DNA of 64,000 nt, taken from contig DATEFW010000025.1 of the NCBI GenBank assembly GCA_035280425.1, positions 186,001 to 250,000 on the forward strand. Reading direction: 5' to 3'. Below the pieces are notes generated by a model. It searched no databases. It was not told the DNA's origin and saw only the letters and a program-made list of their open reading frames with translations. This document shows positions 33,266 through 41,749 of the stretch, in pieces. A program made the position numbers and the translations under genes. This DNA comes from QHXW01 sp035280425 (GTDB lineage Bacteria > Acidobacteriota > Terriglobia > Bryobacterales > Bryobacteraceae). Numbering within the stretch: the first letter of the stretch is position 1; every line of letters begins with the position of its first letter.

Positions 33266-33684
33266 TCCGGCCGCCAACTCCCGACCGCCTTCTTGATCTC
33301 GCGGTTAGTCATTCCACCGAGCGCTTTTTCCGTCAGAGCCGGAAGCTCGGCATCACAGGCGAAGCGTAAGCCGATCAGTTGCGCCTCGGTCAGCTCGTCG
33401 ATTCTAGATCGCGCCGGCTCTTTGAGCAGTTGCCCCAGGCGCAGCCGCTCCTCCAGGCGAATCAGCCGGTCCTGCACTCTGAGAGCGTACAGGCGGATTT
33501 TCAGCACCGCCACAACGGCGGCGATCGAGATGACCACCCACCATGCGGAGCCCCAGCCAAAATTCTTTACCGCGTTCCAGATCGCCACAACCACGCTGAT
33601 GCCGGCGACCGGCAGTATGAACCCGTGAAATAAAGGATCCAACCGGGTGTGATTAGCGTACGTTTGCGGAGCGTGTCCTGCCAT
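33250..33684 (-). CDS. DUF6526-type small membrane protein
   Basis: 144 residues. Two membrane helices (about 18-36, LFHGFILPVAGISVVVAI, and 46-64, AWWVVISIAAVVAVLK) are followed by a basic helical tail (LRVQDRLIRLEERLRLGQLLKEPARSRIDELTEAQLIGLRFACDAELPAL). The tail and ordering fit the uncharacterised DUF6526 family. It is expected in the inner membrane with the tail in the cytoplasm. The 3' end overlaps senB. I see no functional link to it. Confidence 0.75.
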   Translation of the reverse strand: MAGHAPQTYANHTRLDPLFHGFILPVAGISVVVAIWNAVKNFGWGSAWWVVISIAAVVAVLKIRLYALRVQDRLIRLEERLRLGQLLKEPARSRIDELTEAQLIGLRFACDAELPALTEKALGGMTNREIKKAVGSWRPDYFRV

Positions 33685-33752
33685 TTTGAAGCCTCCTCAG
33701 ATCTGCGTTATTTTACGACGGGCAGCGGAGAAACGGGGAAGCGAGTGGGAAA

Positions 33753-34040
33753 TTAGAAGCGCGATGTCACGGGCGTGTCGAATTCCAAGCCGATGCGAAA
33801 CTTCAGGCCTCGACGCGTACAGTGGCGGACCTGCGCGCAGCCGGCAATTAGGTGTACGCTTCTGGAACGGAGTCTGACGGCCAAGCCAGCCGAAACCGGC
33901 AACAACGATTCAAGAGTCACGCCGGTGGCACTTGTTTCCACCACCCGGGCCCACATGAGCAGGTCATCGGCGGTGAGCTTTACCCAGCAGCGCAGCGGCA
34001 GCCGGCGGGATTTTCTCGATTCAGTAAGCCGTGATGGCAT
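33753..34040 (-). CDS. PilZ-domain protein (degenerate c-di-GMP motifs)
   Basis: 95 residues: one PilZ barrel. The RxxxR motif is at RKSRR (9-13). The second motif D/NxSxxG is changed to ETSATG, with Glu for Asp/Asn. The rest (GVTLESLLPVSAGLAVRLRS...RRGLKFRIGLEFDT) matches PilZ strands. It could still bind c-di-GMP weakly, or act as a protein-interaction PilZ. It lies downstream of the SelA-fold gene with a hairpin between. No pilus or flagellar gene is adjacent. Upstream on this strand a Shine-Dalgarno-like GAGAGAGG precedes the start. Confidence 0.75.
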   Translation of the reverse strand: MPSRLTESRKSRRLPLRCWVKLTADDLLMWARVVETSATGVTLESLLPVSAGLAVRLRSRSVHLIAGCAQVRHCTRRGLKFRIGLEFDTPVTSRF

Positions 34041-34136
34041 AACCTGCCTCTCTCCAGTGTAGAGAGCACCAGCCCACCGGTCAGTCGAGAAAATTCCTTA
34101 AGCCGGGTTATCAGCGATACACAAAACGGCCGGCGC

Positions 34137-34161
34137 GTCAGTTAATCAGAGTGATACTGAC
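34137..34161. terminator. Two-segment hairpin downstream of the SelA-fold gene
   Basis: GTCAGT-TA-ATCA-GAG-TGAT-ACTGAC folds into an outer 6-bp stem, a TA bulge and an inner 4-bp stem with loop GAG, 17 bp after the stop codon of the SelA-fold gene. No T-run follows, so it may be a factor-dependent terminator or RNA-stability element. Confidence 0.4.
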
Positions 34162-34177
34162 GGATGGCAACCGTTAA

Positions 34178-35359
34178 CTAAGCTCCGCCCTTGAGCACTT
34201 CGCGAATCCGCCGCGCCACGATCTCGGCTTCGCCCGGCTGGAGCATCCAGACCGCCACTTCGATCCCTTTGGCCGCGCCGGGCCGCAGCTCGATCGAGGG
34301 ATTGCCGTCGCGCAGCTTTTTCACTACTTCTTCCGACGTGGCCTTCACCTGGCTCTCATCCCAGGTAATGCGCAGGTGCGGGACGGCATTCGAAATCTCC
34401 GGAACGAAACGCTCCGACTGGACACCATGGATCGGCCCGACGGTATCGGCGATGGTTTTGACGCGCTTTTCCCAGTCGCGCCACTCCGCTTCGTGATCTT
34501 TCTTCAAATACGTTTCGACGGCAGCCATCATGCCCAGCAGCTCTTCTTTGTTGACTTTCATGCCGCGCCCGATACTGTCGCTGTTGGGCGAGGCGTTCAT
34601 GCGCGCCGCCTGGATCAGATCTTTGCGGCCGAGCAGAAGACCGGCGCTCTGTGGCCCGCGAATTCCCTTCCCTCCCGAGAACGTCACCAGGTCGAAACCC
34701 ATTTTGATGTACTTCGAAAGGTTTTCCACCGGCGGCACATCCGCCGCGGCATCGTTGAAGGTCGGAACGTTGTGCTTTTTGCCGAGCTGCGCGAACTCGT
34801 CCGCTTTGATCGGTCCGGGCGGGGTGGCGGCATTGAAGAACAGCATCATCGCCGTCTTCTCGTTAATGGAACGCTCCAGGTCCTCGCGTGACTCGACCTC
34901 GATGAAACGAATGCCGCAATCGCGCACCGCGTGGTCATAACCGTAACGGTGAGCTTTCTGGATAATGACTTCGGTCTTCATGCCGGTCGTGTCCGGCAGG
35001 CGGCGGACAAATTCTTCGTTAGCCCCGGTCATACAAGCGGCGGTGCCGAGCGTCAACGCGGATGCTGCCCCCGCGCTCACCATCGCGGCTTCGCAGCCGA
35101 TGAGCGATGCAATACGCTCGCCCACGCGATCGTGCAGCTCATTCAGGTGCACGAAATGTCGGGATGAGTAGTCAATAGCCTGCATACACTCCGGAGTCAT
35201 CAGCGAGGCTGTGAGCACCGTATATGTGCCGGCAGCATTAATGAACGGCCGGACGCCCAGCTCTGCAAAATAATCGCGCTTTACCGGCGCGCTGCGGCCA
35301 ACGTTCCCGAGAAACGGAACCGCGGAAATCCCCTGCAAGAATCGACGGCGATTTGGCAT
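34178..35359 (-). CDS. Exported SelA-fold PLP enzyme (D-glucosaminate-6-phosphate ammonia-lyase type)
   Basis: 393 residues. MPNRRRFLQGISAVPFLGNVG is a Tat-like leader (RRRFLQG). The PLP-dependent fold-type I core has RPFINAAGTYTVLTASLM, MVSAGAASALTLGTAACM, FNDAAADVPP (Asp203, PLP N1 contact) and TFSGGKGIRGPQSAG with Lys231 as the Schiff-base residue. This matches the DgaE/SelA-like family, not classical SelA. The precursor is preceded by AGGAGG. PLP enzymes rarely work after export, so the cofactor would have to be bound before translocation. The sequence lies 0.9 kb from senB; no evidence links the two. Confidence 0.82.
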   Translation of the reverse strand: MPNRRRFLQGISAVPFLGNVGRSAPVKRDYFAELGVRPFINAAGTYTVLTASLMTPECMQAIDYSSRHFVHLNELHDRVGERIASLIGCEAAMVSAGAASALTLGTAACMTGANEEFVRRLPDTTGMKTEVIIQKAHRYGYDHAVRDCGIRFIEVESREDLERSINEKTAMMLFFNAATPPGPIKADEFAQLGKKHNVPTFNDAAADVPPVENLSKYIKMGFDLVTFSGGKGIRGPQSAGLLLGRKDLIQAARMNASPNSDSIGRGMKVNKEELLGMMAAVETYLKKDHEAEWRDWEKRVKTIADTVGPIHGVQSERFVPEISNAVPHLRITWDESQVKATSEEVVKKLRDGNPSIELRPGAAKGIEVAVWMLQPGEAEIVARRIREVLKGGA

Positions 35360-35392
35360 GGCATAACCTCCTGGAAGATCAAGTTTATCTTA

Positions 35393-37951
35393 TCAGCGGG
35401 CGCCGCGGGCGCTCAGCAGGTTGGCAAAAATACGATAAGCGCCCGGCACACCGGCAGGCAGTTCGCGGAACCACGAATACGCAGTGAAAATATAGACGCC
35501 TTTGCCGTAGCGCGTATAGAGCATGCCGCCTTCCTGCGGGTTCTCCCCGGGATCGTGGCACTCGATGACCGGCTTGTAGTGCGGATCCCAGCCGGATGCG
35601 AAATATAGGCCGCGCTCCTGGATCCATCCGTCGAAATCGTGCTGGTCGATGTGATTCGGCCCGGCCAGCAGCGGGCTCTGCGGTTCGACAAATTTAACCG
35701 GGGCTTCCTCGACGCTGACCCGCGCACGGCCGACGGTGATCGGGTATGGCCCGATGTGCGCCAGCTCGCCCGTGTCGCGCCCGAAAAATCCACCGGGAAG
35801 CACGTTGTATTGCACGATCAGCGTTCCGCCGTCGCGTACGTAATCCATGAGCCGCGCCTGGTTGGCGCGCAGATCCGGCCGGACGTTGTAAGCGCGCACG
35901 CCCGTAACGATGGCGTCAAACCCTTGTAGACTGCCTTCGGCAAGGTCACGCGAGGAAAGCAGCGTAACCTGGCAGCCAAGCTGCCGGAGCGATTCGGGCA
36001 TCTGATCACCGGCGCCCATCACATAGCCGATTTTGTGGGCGGTCAGCCGGACGTCGGCTCGCTCGAGTTTTGCGACCGCATCCGGAAATAAGACCTGCGG
36101 CGGAATGTGCGTAAAGCTGATGGTCGCTTCTCCGGAAGAGATTTCCCGGCCATCGATTTTCGCCACAGCGCGCAGCGTGGCTTCCGCGGCCGCTTGCGGC
36201 GGAACAACCGAGAAGCTCACTTCCTGCTCGTCTCCGGTTTCGGCGAGGTGGAACTCGCGAGAGTTCGGCTCGGCGCGCCAGCCATCCGGAAGATCCAGGC
36301 GCAATTCGCCATGAAGGTCCGCGGCGTTGGCCGCCAGTTGGATTTCCATTTTCTTCGGTGATCCATCGGAAAAAATCATGACTCGTTCCGGCAAGTCCAC
36401 GGCAACCTCTGGAACGATCACTAACGGCCGCGTCAACTCGCCCTCGGTGTGATCCACATATCGATAGTGAACCGGCCGGGTGAGCATGATCTTTGCTCCA
36501 TCGAAGTTCAGCGCAAATTGAGCGCGCAGCACCGGCGGACTGTCGGCCCGGCCGATCAGTTTCTGATCGTCGATTTCGTAGAGGTCGCCCGCCGGTGGTT
36601 TCCGCAACCAGTATGGTTGGGTATAAGGCGCGTTGGGCGGAACATACCACGTGAGCGCCACATGCTGGGGCTGGTTATCGGCGAGTTCTAGGGGACGAGT
36701 GCTGACTGCGCCGCCCACTTCCATTGCCGGATCTGCACTGTTCACCAGCCCGTGGCCAGTCCATTCCACAGGAACATGAGAGCGATTGATGGCCTCGAGA
36801 TCGATTTTGACCGATGACCCCGGGACAGCCGCGTAGCGGTCCGTCGTGGCGTCCAGCCACAACCCCGAGAACAGGGCCAGAGCTTCATCAAGCTCGGCAA
36901 GCTTGCGCTGCGCCCAGGGATCGTTAATCGCGGCGATGAGCGGCCGCGCCTTGAGCAGCAGCGGAATCGTTTTTTCGGGATGCTCGGGAACAAACGCCGC
37001 GAGCGCTTCAGAAAAAATCTTTCCGATCGCTTCACCGCCCGGCAACCTCGACCAGGTCGTATCGATGCCGTCGAAGGTATCGTGTTCCCCCGGCGGTCCG
37101 GCAATTGTCACCAGATAATTTCGCGAAGGCCCGCGCCGCTCCGCAGCTCCCATCCCCTGGCTGCGATGCATGCTGCGGCTCATACCTGCAATCTCGGTGT
37201 ACGATTTCCCAAGCACCGGGTTGTACTCGCCCGTGTCGACTTCAACCCGATTGGGCATTTCCCGCGCTTCCTGCTCCTGCTGCCGGCTGAAACTGAAGAC
37301 GTTGAACATCAGCCGCTTCGCCTGCCAAGGTTGCACGTAACGCAACTGTTCCGGAAAACGTTTCGGATCCGCGGCCGCCGAAAACGCTTCTTTGCCCAAA
37401 ATCGCCGAGGCCTGATGTTGACCATGCCCGTCGCGCGGCGTGCCCGAAAAACGCAAGATAATCACATCCGGACGAAACCGCCGGATGACCCAAACAATGT
37501 CGGAGAGTACGTTTTCTCGGCCCCACTTTTCAAGCGTCTCATTGGCCGTCTTTGAAAAACCGAAATCAATGGCACGAGTAAAATACTGTTCCGCACCATC
37601 GATGCGCCGCGCCGCCAGCAGCTCTTGTGTCCGAATGACACCTAGTTGCTCGCCCTGCTCCGGGCCGATGAGGTTTTGCCCGCCCTCGCCCCGGGTTAAC
37701 GAAAGGTAACCTGTCCGCGCCGAACGCCCCCGAGCGTAATAGGCCAGCAAAGCCGTGTTTTCGTCATCGGGATGCGCCGCAATCATTAAAACACTGCCTA
37801 AAGTGTTCAGCTTATGAAGCGCCAGTTCCATTTCCGGAGTTCCCGCAAGGTTTTGCTGACAGAGTGCCGGAGCGGCCATAAACAACCGGCATGTAACCAG
37901 AATTAACAGAGATATATAGGGGTTCAGCAACCTGGCATGGAAAATGCTCAT
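35393..37951 (-). CDS. Secreted multidomain PIG-L (LmbE) family deacetylase
   Basis: 852 residues from ATG 37951 (a TTG lies one codon earlier). The signal peptide is followed by the deacetylase domain: SVLMIAAHPDDENTALL (HPDDE zinc-site motif, near residue 60), RTGYLSLTRGEGGQNLIG and DVIILRFSGTPRDGHGQHQASAILG with the third zinc His. About 500 further residues form beta-sandwich segments and then a glutamine-amidotransferase-like domain (GYVMGAGDQMPESLRQLGCQVTLLSSRDL, GFDAIVTGVRAYN). Such proteins de-N-acetylate GlcNAc-containing glycoconjugates. The extra domains suggest a cell-surface or polysaccharide substrate. A TACCAT hexamer (37965-37960 on the minus strand) ends 8 nt upstream and there is no Shine-Dalgarno. 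Confidence 0.85.
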   Translation of the reverse strand: MSIFHARLLNPYISLLILVTCRLFMAAPALCQQNLAGTPEMELALHKLNTLGSVLMIAAHPDDENTALLAYYARGRSARTGYLSLTRGEGGQNLIGPEQGEQLGVIRTQELLAARRIDGAEQYFTRAIDFGFSKTANETLEKWGRENVLSDIVWVIRRFRPDVIILRFSGTPRDGHGQHQASAILGKEAFSAAADPKRFPEQLRYVQPWQAKRLMFNVFSFSRQQEQEAREMPNRVEVDTGEYNPVLGKSYTEIAGMSRSMHRSQGMGAAERRGPSRNYLVTIAGPPGEHDTFDGIDTTWSRLPGGEAIGKIFSEALAAFVPEHPEKTIPLLLKARPLIAAINDPWAQRKLAELDEALALFSGLWLDATTDRYAAVPGSSVKIDLEAINRSHVPVEWTGHGLVNSADPAMEVGGAVSTRPLELADNQPQHVALTWYVPPNAPYTQPYWLRKPPAGDLYEIDDQKLIGRADSPPVLRAQFALNFDGAKIMLTRPVHYRYVDHTEGELTRPLVIVPEVAVDLPERVMIFSDGSPKKMEIQLAANAADLHGELRLDLPDGWRAEPNSREFHLAETGDEQEVSFSVVPPQAAAEATLRAVAKIDGREISSGEATISFTHIPPQVLFPDAVAKLERADVRLTAHKIGYVMGAGDQMPESLRQLGCQVTLLSSRDLAEGSLQGFDAIVTGVRAYNVRPDLRANQARLMDYVRDGGTLIVQYNVLPGGFFGRDTGELAHIGPYPITVGRARVSVEEAPVKFVEPQSPLLAGPNHIDQHDFDGWIQERGLYFASGWDPHYKPVIECHDPGENPQEGGMLYTRYGKGVYIFTAYSWFRELPAGVPGAYRIFANLLSARGAR

Positions 37952-37959
37952 CAAAGTAA

Positions 37960-37965
37960 ATGGTA
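37960..37965 (-). promoter_or_regulatory. Putative -10 element TACCAT of the PIG-L gene
   Basis: On the minus strand TACCAT ends eight bases before the ATG at 37951, with TTACTTTG between and no Shine-Dalgarno. Confidence 0.4.
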
Positions 37966-37999
37966 GCCTATATAGCGGTTGCCATTCGAGGAGAAGGTA

Positions 38000-38911
38000 G
38001 TGAAACCACGCGCCACGGTCGACCGGTTTCGCTCGATTCTGAGGAAACTAGCACCTTCTCACGCCCGCCGGCCATCCGTTTCGCCCCTTCCAACACCTCC
38101 GAAAATCGGCGTCGCACTGGGCGGCGGATTCGCTCGTGGCATCGCTCACGTCGGCGTTTTGAAGGCTCTCCAAAGGGCCAATATTCCGATTCATTTCATT
38201 AGCGGGGTCAGTGCCGGAGCAATCGTTGCGGCGGCATATGCCAGTGGTACGGAAATTGATGAGATCGCCCGCATCGGCTGCGCCATGCGCTTTAATGACG
38301 TCGCCCGTTGGACCATCGGCTGGCTCGGCCTGATGCAAAGTGAGCGTATGGTGCGGTTTTTGAAGCGCCTGCTTAAAAAGCACCGATTCGAGGAAATGCA
38401 AATTCCGCTCGGAGTGCTGGCTACGGACCTCGGAACGGGACAACCTGTTCTGTTTCGGGACGAAGGCGACGTGATTTTGCCGATTCGGGCCAGTTGCGCC
38501 TACCCTGGTTTATTTCAGCCGATCAAGTACGAGGACCGGCTGCTGGTCGACGGTGCTATGTGCGTGGAAGTGCCGGCACTGCTGGCCCGGAAGATGGGCG
38601 CGACACACATTATTTCCGTGGGCATGCCGATGCAAGGACCGACCGTCACGCCGCAAAACATGTTACAGGTCGTCAACCGCTGCTTCCAGATTTTGCAGAG
38701 CCGCAATGAGGAAGCATGGCGCCAGTATTCCGACCTGGTCATCACCCCCGATGTCCGCTCGGTGAAATGGGACGGCTTTGAAAGCGGCACGCAGATGATC
38801 GAAGCAGGCGAGCGCGCCGTGGAAGCGGCGATTCCCAAGATCCAGGAGTGGCTCAAACCATTCCAGCCCGATGCGGCGGCCCTGAAGCCGGCCGAGGAAC
38901 TCGCCGGCTGA
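38000..38911 (+). CDS. Patatin-like phospholipase
   Basis: 303 residues from GTG 38000, chosen because GGAG lies six bases upstream (a TTG at 37979 is seven codons earlier). VALGGGFARGIAHVGVLKAL is the oxyanion-hole GGGxRG motif. GVSAG is the nucleophile elbow (Ser71 in this numbering) and LLVDGAMCVEVPALLARKMGA holds the catalytic Asp (DGA). These define the patatin/RssA subfamily, usually cytoplasmic serine hydrolases of phospholipids or acyl chains. The C-terminal part contains PDVRSVKWDGFESGTQMIEAGERAVE. It ends on the base before the nuoB gene, tail to tail. Confidence 0.9.
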   Translation: MKPRATVDRFRSILRKLAPSHARRPSVSPLPTPPKIGVALGGGFARGIAHVGVLKALQRANIPIHFISGVSAGAIVAAAYASGTEIDEIARIGCAMRFNDVARWTIGWLGLMQSERMVRFLKRLLKKHRFEEMQIPLGVLATDLGTGQPVLFRDEGDVILPIRASCAYPGLFQPIKYEDRLLVDGAMCVEVPALLARKMGATHIISVGMPMQGPTVTPQNMLQVVNRCFQILQSRNEEAWRQYSDLVITPDVRSVKWDGFESGTQMIEAGERAVEAAIPKIQEWLKPFQPDAAALKPAEELAG

Positions 38912-39463
38912 TCACCCGATATTCAAAATCTCTTTTACCGTCCCGGTCTCGTTCTGAATTTTTTTCTGCAGCAGCATGATCGCGTGAATCAACTGTTCGG
39001 GACGCGGCGGGCATCCGGGCAAATAAACATCCACGGGGATCACCTGGTTCACGGGAACGAGAGCGTAATTATTGAACACGCCGGTCGAGGTGGCGCAGGC
39101 GCCCATCGAGATGACCCATTTGGGCTCGGGCATCTGCTGGTAAAGACGCCGGATCACGGGCGCCATCTTGTTGGCGACCCGGCCGGCGATGATCATCAGA
39201 TCGGACTGGCGCGGCGAACCGCGAAATACCTCGGCGCCGAAGCGGGCGATATCGAACCGCGAGGCGCTCATGGACATCATTTCGATGGCGCAGCACGCCA
39301 GGCCAAACGACATGGGCCAGATGGAATTTTTCCGCCCCCAGTTGACGGCTTTGTCGAGCGTCGTCAAAATGATGCCCTCGGATGCCGCGGTGCGCTCCAG
39401 GTACTGGTCATCAATGCGCGCAAACAATTCCGGCGGACCGCTCGCCAGTGGACTTGCTGCCAT
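38912..39463 (-). CDS. nuoB: NADH-quinone oxidoreductase subunit B
   Basis: 183 residues. The N2 4Fe-4S cluster ligands are Cys57, Cys58, Cys123 and Cys151: GLACCAIEMM, MGACATSTGVF and LPGCPPRPEQL. RGSPRQSDLMIIAGRVANKMAP is the conserved helix. It carries an N-terminal extension of about 25 residues compared with short NuoB. In complex I it sits at the junction of the peripheral and membrane arms. No other nuo gene is present, so either complex I is scattered in this genome or this is an extra copy. It is divergent from malQ. Confidence 0.95.
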   Translation of the reverse strand: MAASPLASGPPELFARIDDQYLERTAASEGIILTTLDKAVNWGRKNSIWPMSFGLACCAIEMMSMSASRFDIARFGAEVFRGSPRQSDLMIIAGRVANKMAPVIRRLYQQMPEPKWVISMGACATSTGVFNNYALVPVNQVIPVDVYLPGCPPRPEQLIHAIMLLQKKIQNETGTVKEILNIG

Positions 39464-39534
39464 GTATTTATTTTCTCACGACCCGCAGCAGGCTGCATAG
39501 CATCCATTGCTAGAATCGAAGTTGCACGCCTGTG

Positions 39535-41745
39535 ATGCCATCCGCAACCTATGAGCAGGCGCTCGATCAAGCCGCTGAGCTTTGGGGAATCCAGCAGGAA
39601 TACTGGGACATCTGGGGCAAACGTCATCTCACGCCTTCGCAGACGAAGAAGGCGATCCTGGAGTCCTTCGGGGTTCGTGCGGACAGCCGCGAAGCGATCG
39701 ACCGCGCCATCGAAGAGCACGCACGCAACGAATGGTCGCGCCTTCTTCCTCCTTGCCTGGTGATCAGCGAAAACTCGCGCCCTAAGCAGGCCTGGGTCAA
39801 CGTTCCGGACCGGCTCGAACACGTTCAGGCGTGCGTCAACGTACATCGCGAGGACGGGACTTGCGACACCTATCAACTGGCGCTCGATCAACTGCAGGCC
39901 ACTGCCACGGCTGAGTTCGACGGCCACCGCTATGCGCGGAAGCCTTTCAACCTGCCCGAAGATCTGCCGTTGGGATATCACGACCTGCAAATCACGGTCG
40001 AAGGTTCGTCGGCTTCCATGCGCGTCATCGTGACGCCCGACCGCGCATATCTGCCAACCGGCCTTCGTGCCGCCGGGGTTGCATTCGGGCTGTATGGCGT
40101 TCGGTCCAAACGCAACTGGGGTTGCGGCGATTTTGACGATTTGAACGGCCTGATCGACTGGGTGGCGGACGAAGTGGGCGCAAGCTTCGTGGCCCTTAAC
40201 CCGCTGCACGCCATTCACAACCGCCGTCCTTACAATACCAGCCCATACTTGCCTAATTCGGTGTTCTATCAGAACCATCTTTATCTGGACGTCGAAAGTA
40301 TTCCGGATTTCAAAAGTTCGGCGCGCGCGCAGCGTCTCTGGTCCGATCCGGCCATTCAGGAAGAGATCCGCCAGCTCCGCGAGACGCCCTTCGTCGAATA
40401 CGAGCGCGTGAATGCCATCAAACTGAAATTTCTGAAGCTTCTGTTTGTGGAGTTTCTGCGGGAATATCGCAGCGATTCCCCGCGTGCGCGTGAGTTCCGC
40501 AAATATATCGAGCGCGAAGGCGATCTGCTCGAACGCTACGCCGTTTTCTGCGCGCTCGACCAATGGATCCACCAGCGCAATCCCGATATCTGGGTCTGGA
40601 CCGAGTGGCCCGAGCCCTATCGCCATCCGGAATCGAAAGAAACCGCCGAGTTCCGAAAAAAACATTGGCGCAGCGTTTTGTTTAACAAGTACCTGCAGTG
40701 GCAAATCGACCTGCAGCTCGACCGGGCGCAGCAGCACGCGCTCGCGAAAGGACTTTCCATCGGTTTGTATCACGATTTGGCGCTGGCGACCGATCGCTAT
40801 GGTTCCGACCTCTGGGCGCATGGCTCTTTTTTCGCCACCGGCTGCCGTGTCGGTTCTCCGCCGGACGATTTTTCGCCCAAGGGCCAGGACTGGGCGTTTC
40901 CGCCGCCGAACGCGCAACGCCATCGCGAGTCCGGATACCGGCTCTTTATCGAGTCGATCCGGAAAAATTGCCGTCGCGGCGGCGCGCTCCGCATCGACCA
41001 CGTGATGCGCTTTTTCCGTCTGTACTGGATTCCCGATGCCGCCGACGCGACCCGCGGCGCGTATGTCCGCGATTACGCCGACGATCTGATCCGCATCGTG
41101 GCGCTGGAAAGCGTCCGCCAGCGCGTGGTTGTCGTCGGCGAAGATTTAGGCACGGTCGAGCCTAGCGTGCGCGAAACCCTGGCTCGCTTCGGCATCCTCA
41201 GCTACCGGCTGCTCTACTTCGAGAAAGACCAGCGCGGTGAATTTCGCAGTATGCACGAATATCCAGAACAGGCGCTGGTCTCGTCCACTACGCACGACCT
41301 CCCCACCCTTGCCGGATTCTGGACCAATGAGGACATCGAAGCTCGACACAAGGCCGGAATTTTCCCCAACGAAGCGAACTATCGGGAGAATCTGGAGGTT
41401 CGTATTTCGGAAAAACAGAAGATGCTGGACGTGCTTTACGGCGAAGGCCTGCTTCCCCCGGGTTTTCCGCGCTCGGCACATGAAATCCCCGAGTTGACGG
41501 GTGAGCTTCACAATGCCGTCATCGGCTTCCTGGCCTCTACTCCGTCCATGCTGTTGCTGATTAATCAGGAGGACCTGACCAAAGAGCCGGAGCAGCAGAA
41601 TCTTCCCGGGACCACCTGGCAGTGCCCAAACTGGAGCCGAAAGATGCACTTTCGCCTGGATGAGCTGTATTCGCTTAAGCAGCCCATCGATTTCGTTCAT
41701 ATGTTTCGCCACTGGCTCGAACGAACCGGCCGGATTAACAAATGA
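39535..41745 (+). CDS. malQ: 4-alpha-glucanotransferase
   Basis: 736 residues from ATG 39535 (a GTG precedes it by one codon). The GH77 barrel shows GLYGVRSKRNWGCGDFDDL, HNRRPYNTSPYLPNSVFYQNHLYLDVES, LRIDHVMRFFRLYWIP (catalytic nucleophile Asp), VVGEDLGTVEPSVRETLARFGI (acid/base Glu) and SSTTHDLPTLAGFW (third Asp). The N-terminal 150 residues form a beta domain as in larger MalQ. It moves maltodextrin segments in glycogen and maltose metabolism. A TAGAAT hexamer (39511-39516) is 18 bp upstream. No maltose operon genes surround it. Confidence 0.95.
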   Translation: MPSATYEQALDQAAELWGIQQEYWDIWGKRHLTPSQTKKAILESFGVRADSREAIDRAIEEHARNEWSRLLPPCLVISENSRPKQAWVNVPDRLEHVQACVNVHREDGTCDTYQLALDQLQATATAEFDGHRYARKPFNLPEDLPLGYHDLQITVEGSSASMRVIVTPDRAYLPTGLRAAGVAFGLYGVRSKRNWGCGDFDDLNGLIDWVADEVGASFVALNPLHAIHNRRPYNTSPYLPNSVFYQNHLYLDVESIPDFKSSARAQRLWSDPAIQEEIRQLRETPFVEYERVNAIKLKFLKLLFVEFLREYRSDSPRAREFRKYIEREGDLLERYAVFCALDQWIHQRNPDIWVWTEWPEPYRHPESKETAEFRKKHWRSVLFNKYLQWQIDLQLDRAQQHALAKGLSIGLYHDLALATDRYGSDLWAHGSFFATGCRVGSPPDDFSPKGQDWAFPPPNAQRHRESGYRLFIESIRKNCRRGGALRIDHVMRFFRLYWIPDAADATRGAYVRDYADDLIRIVALESVRQRVVVVGEDLGTVEPSVRETLARFGILSYRLLYFEKDQRGEFRSMHEYPEQALVSSTTHDLPTLAGFWTNEDIEARHKAGIFPNEANYRENLEVRISEKQKMLDVLYGEGLLPPGFPRSAHEIPELTGELHNAVIGFLASTPSMLLLINQEDLTKEPEQQNLPGTTWQCPNWSRKMHFRLDELYSLKQPIDFVHMFRHWLERTGRINK

Positions 41746-41749
41746 CTCC

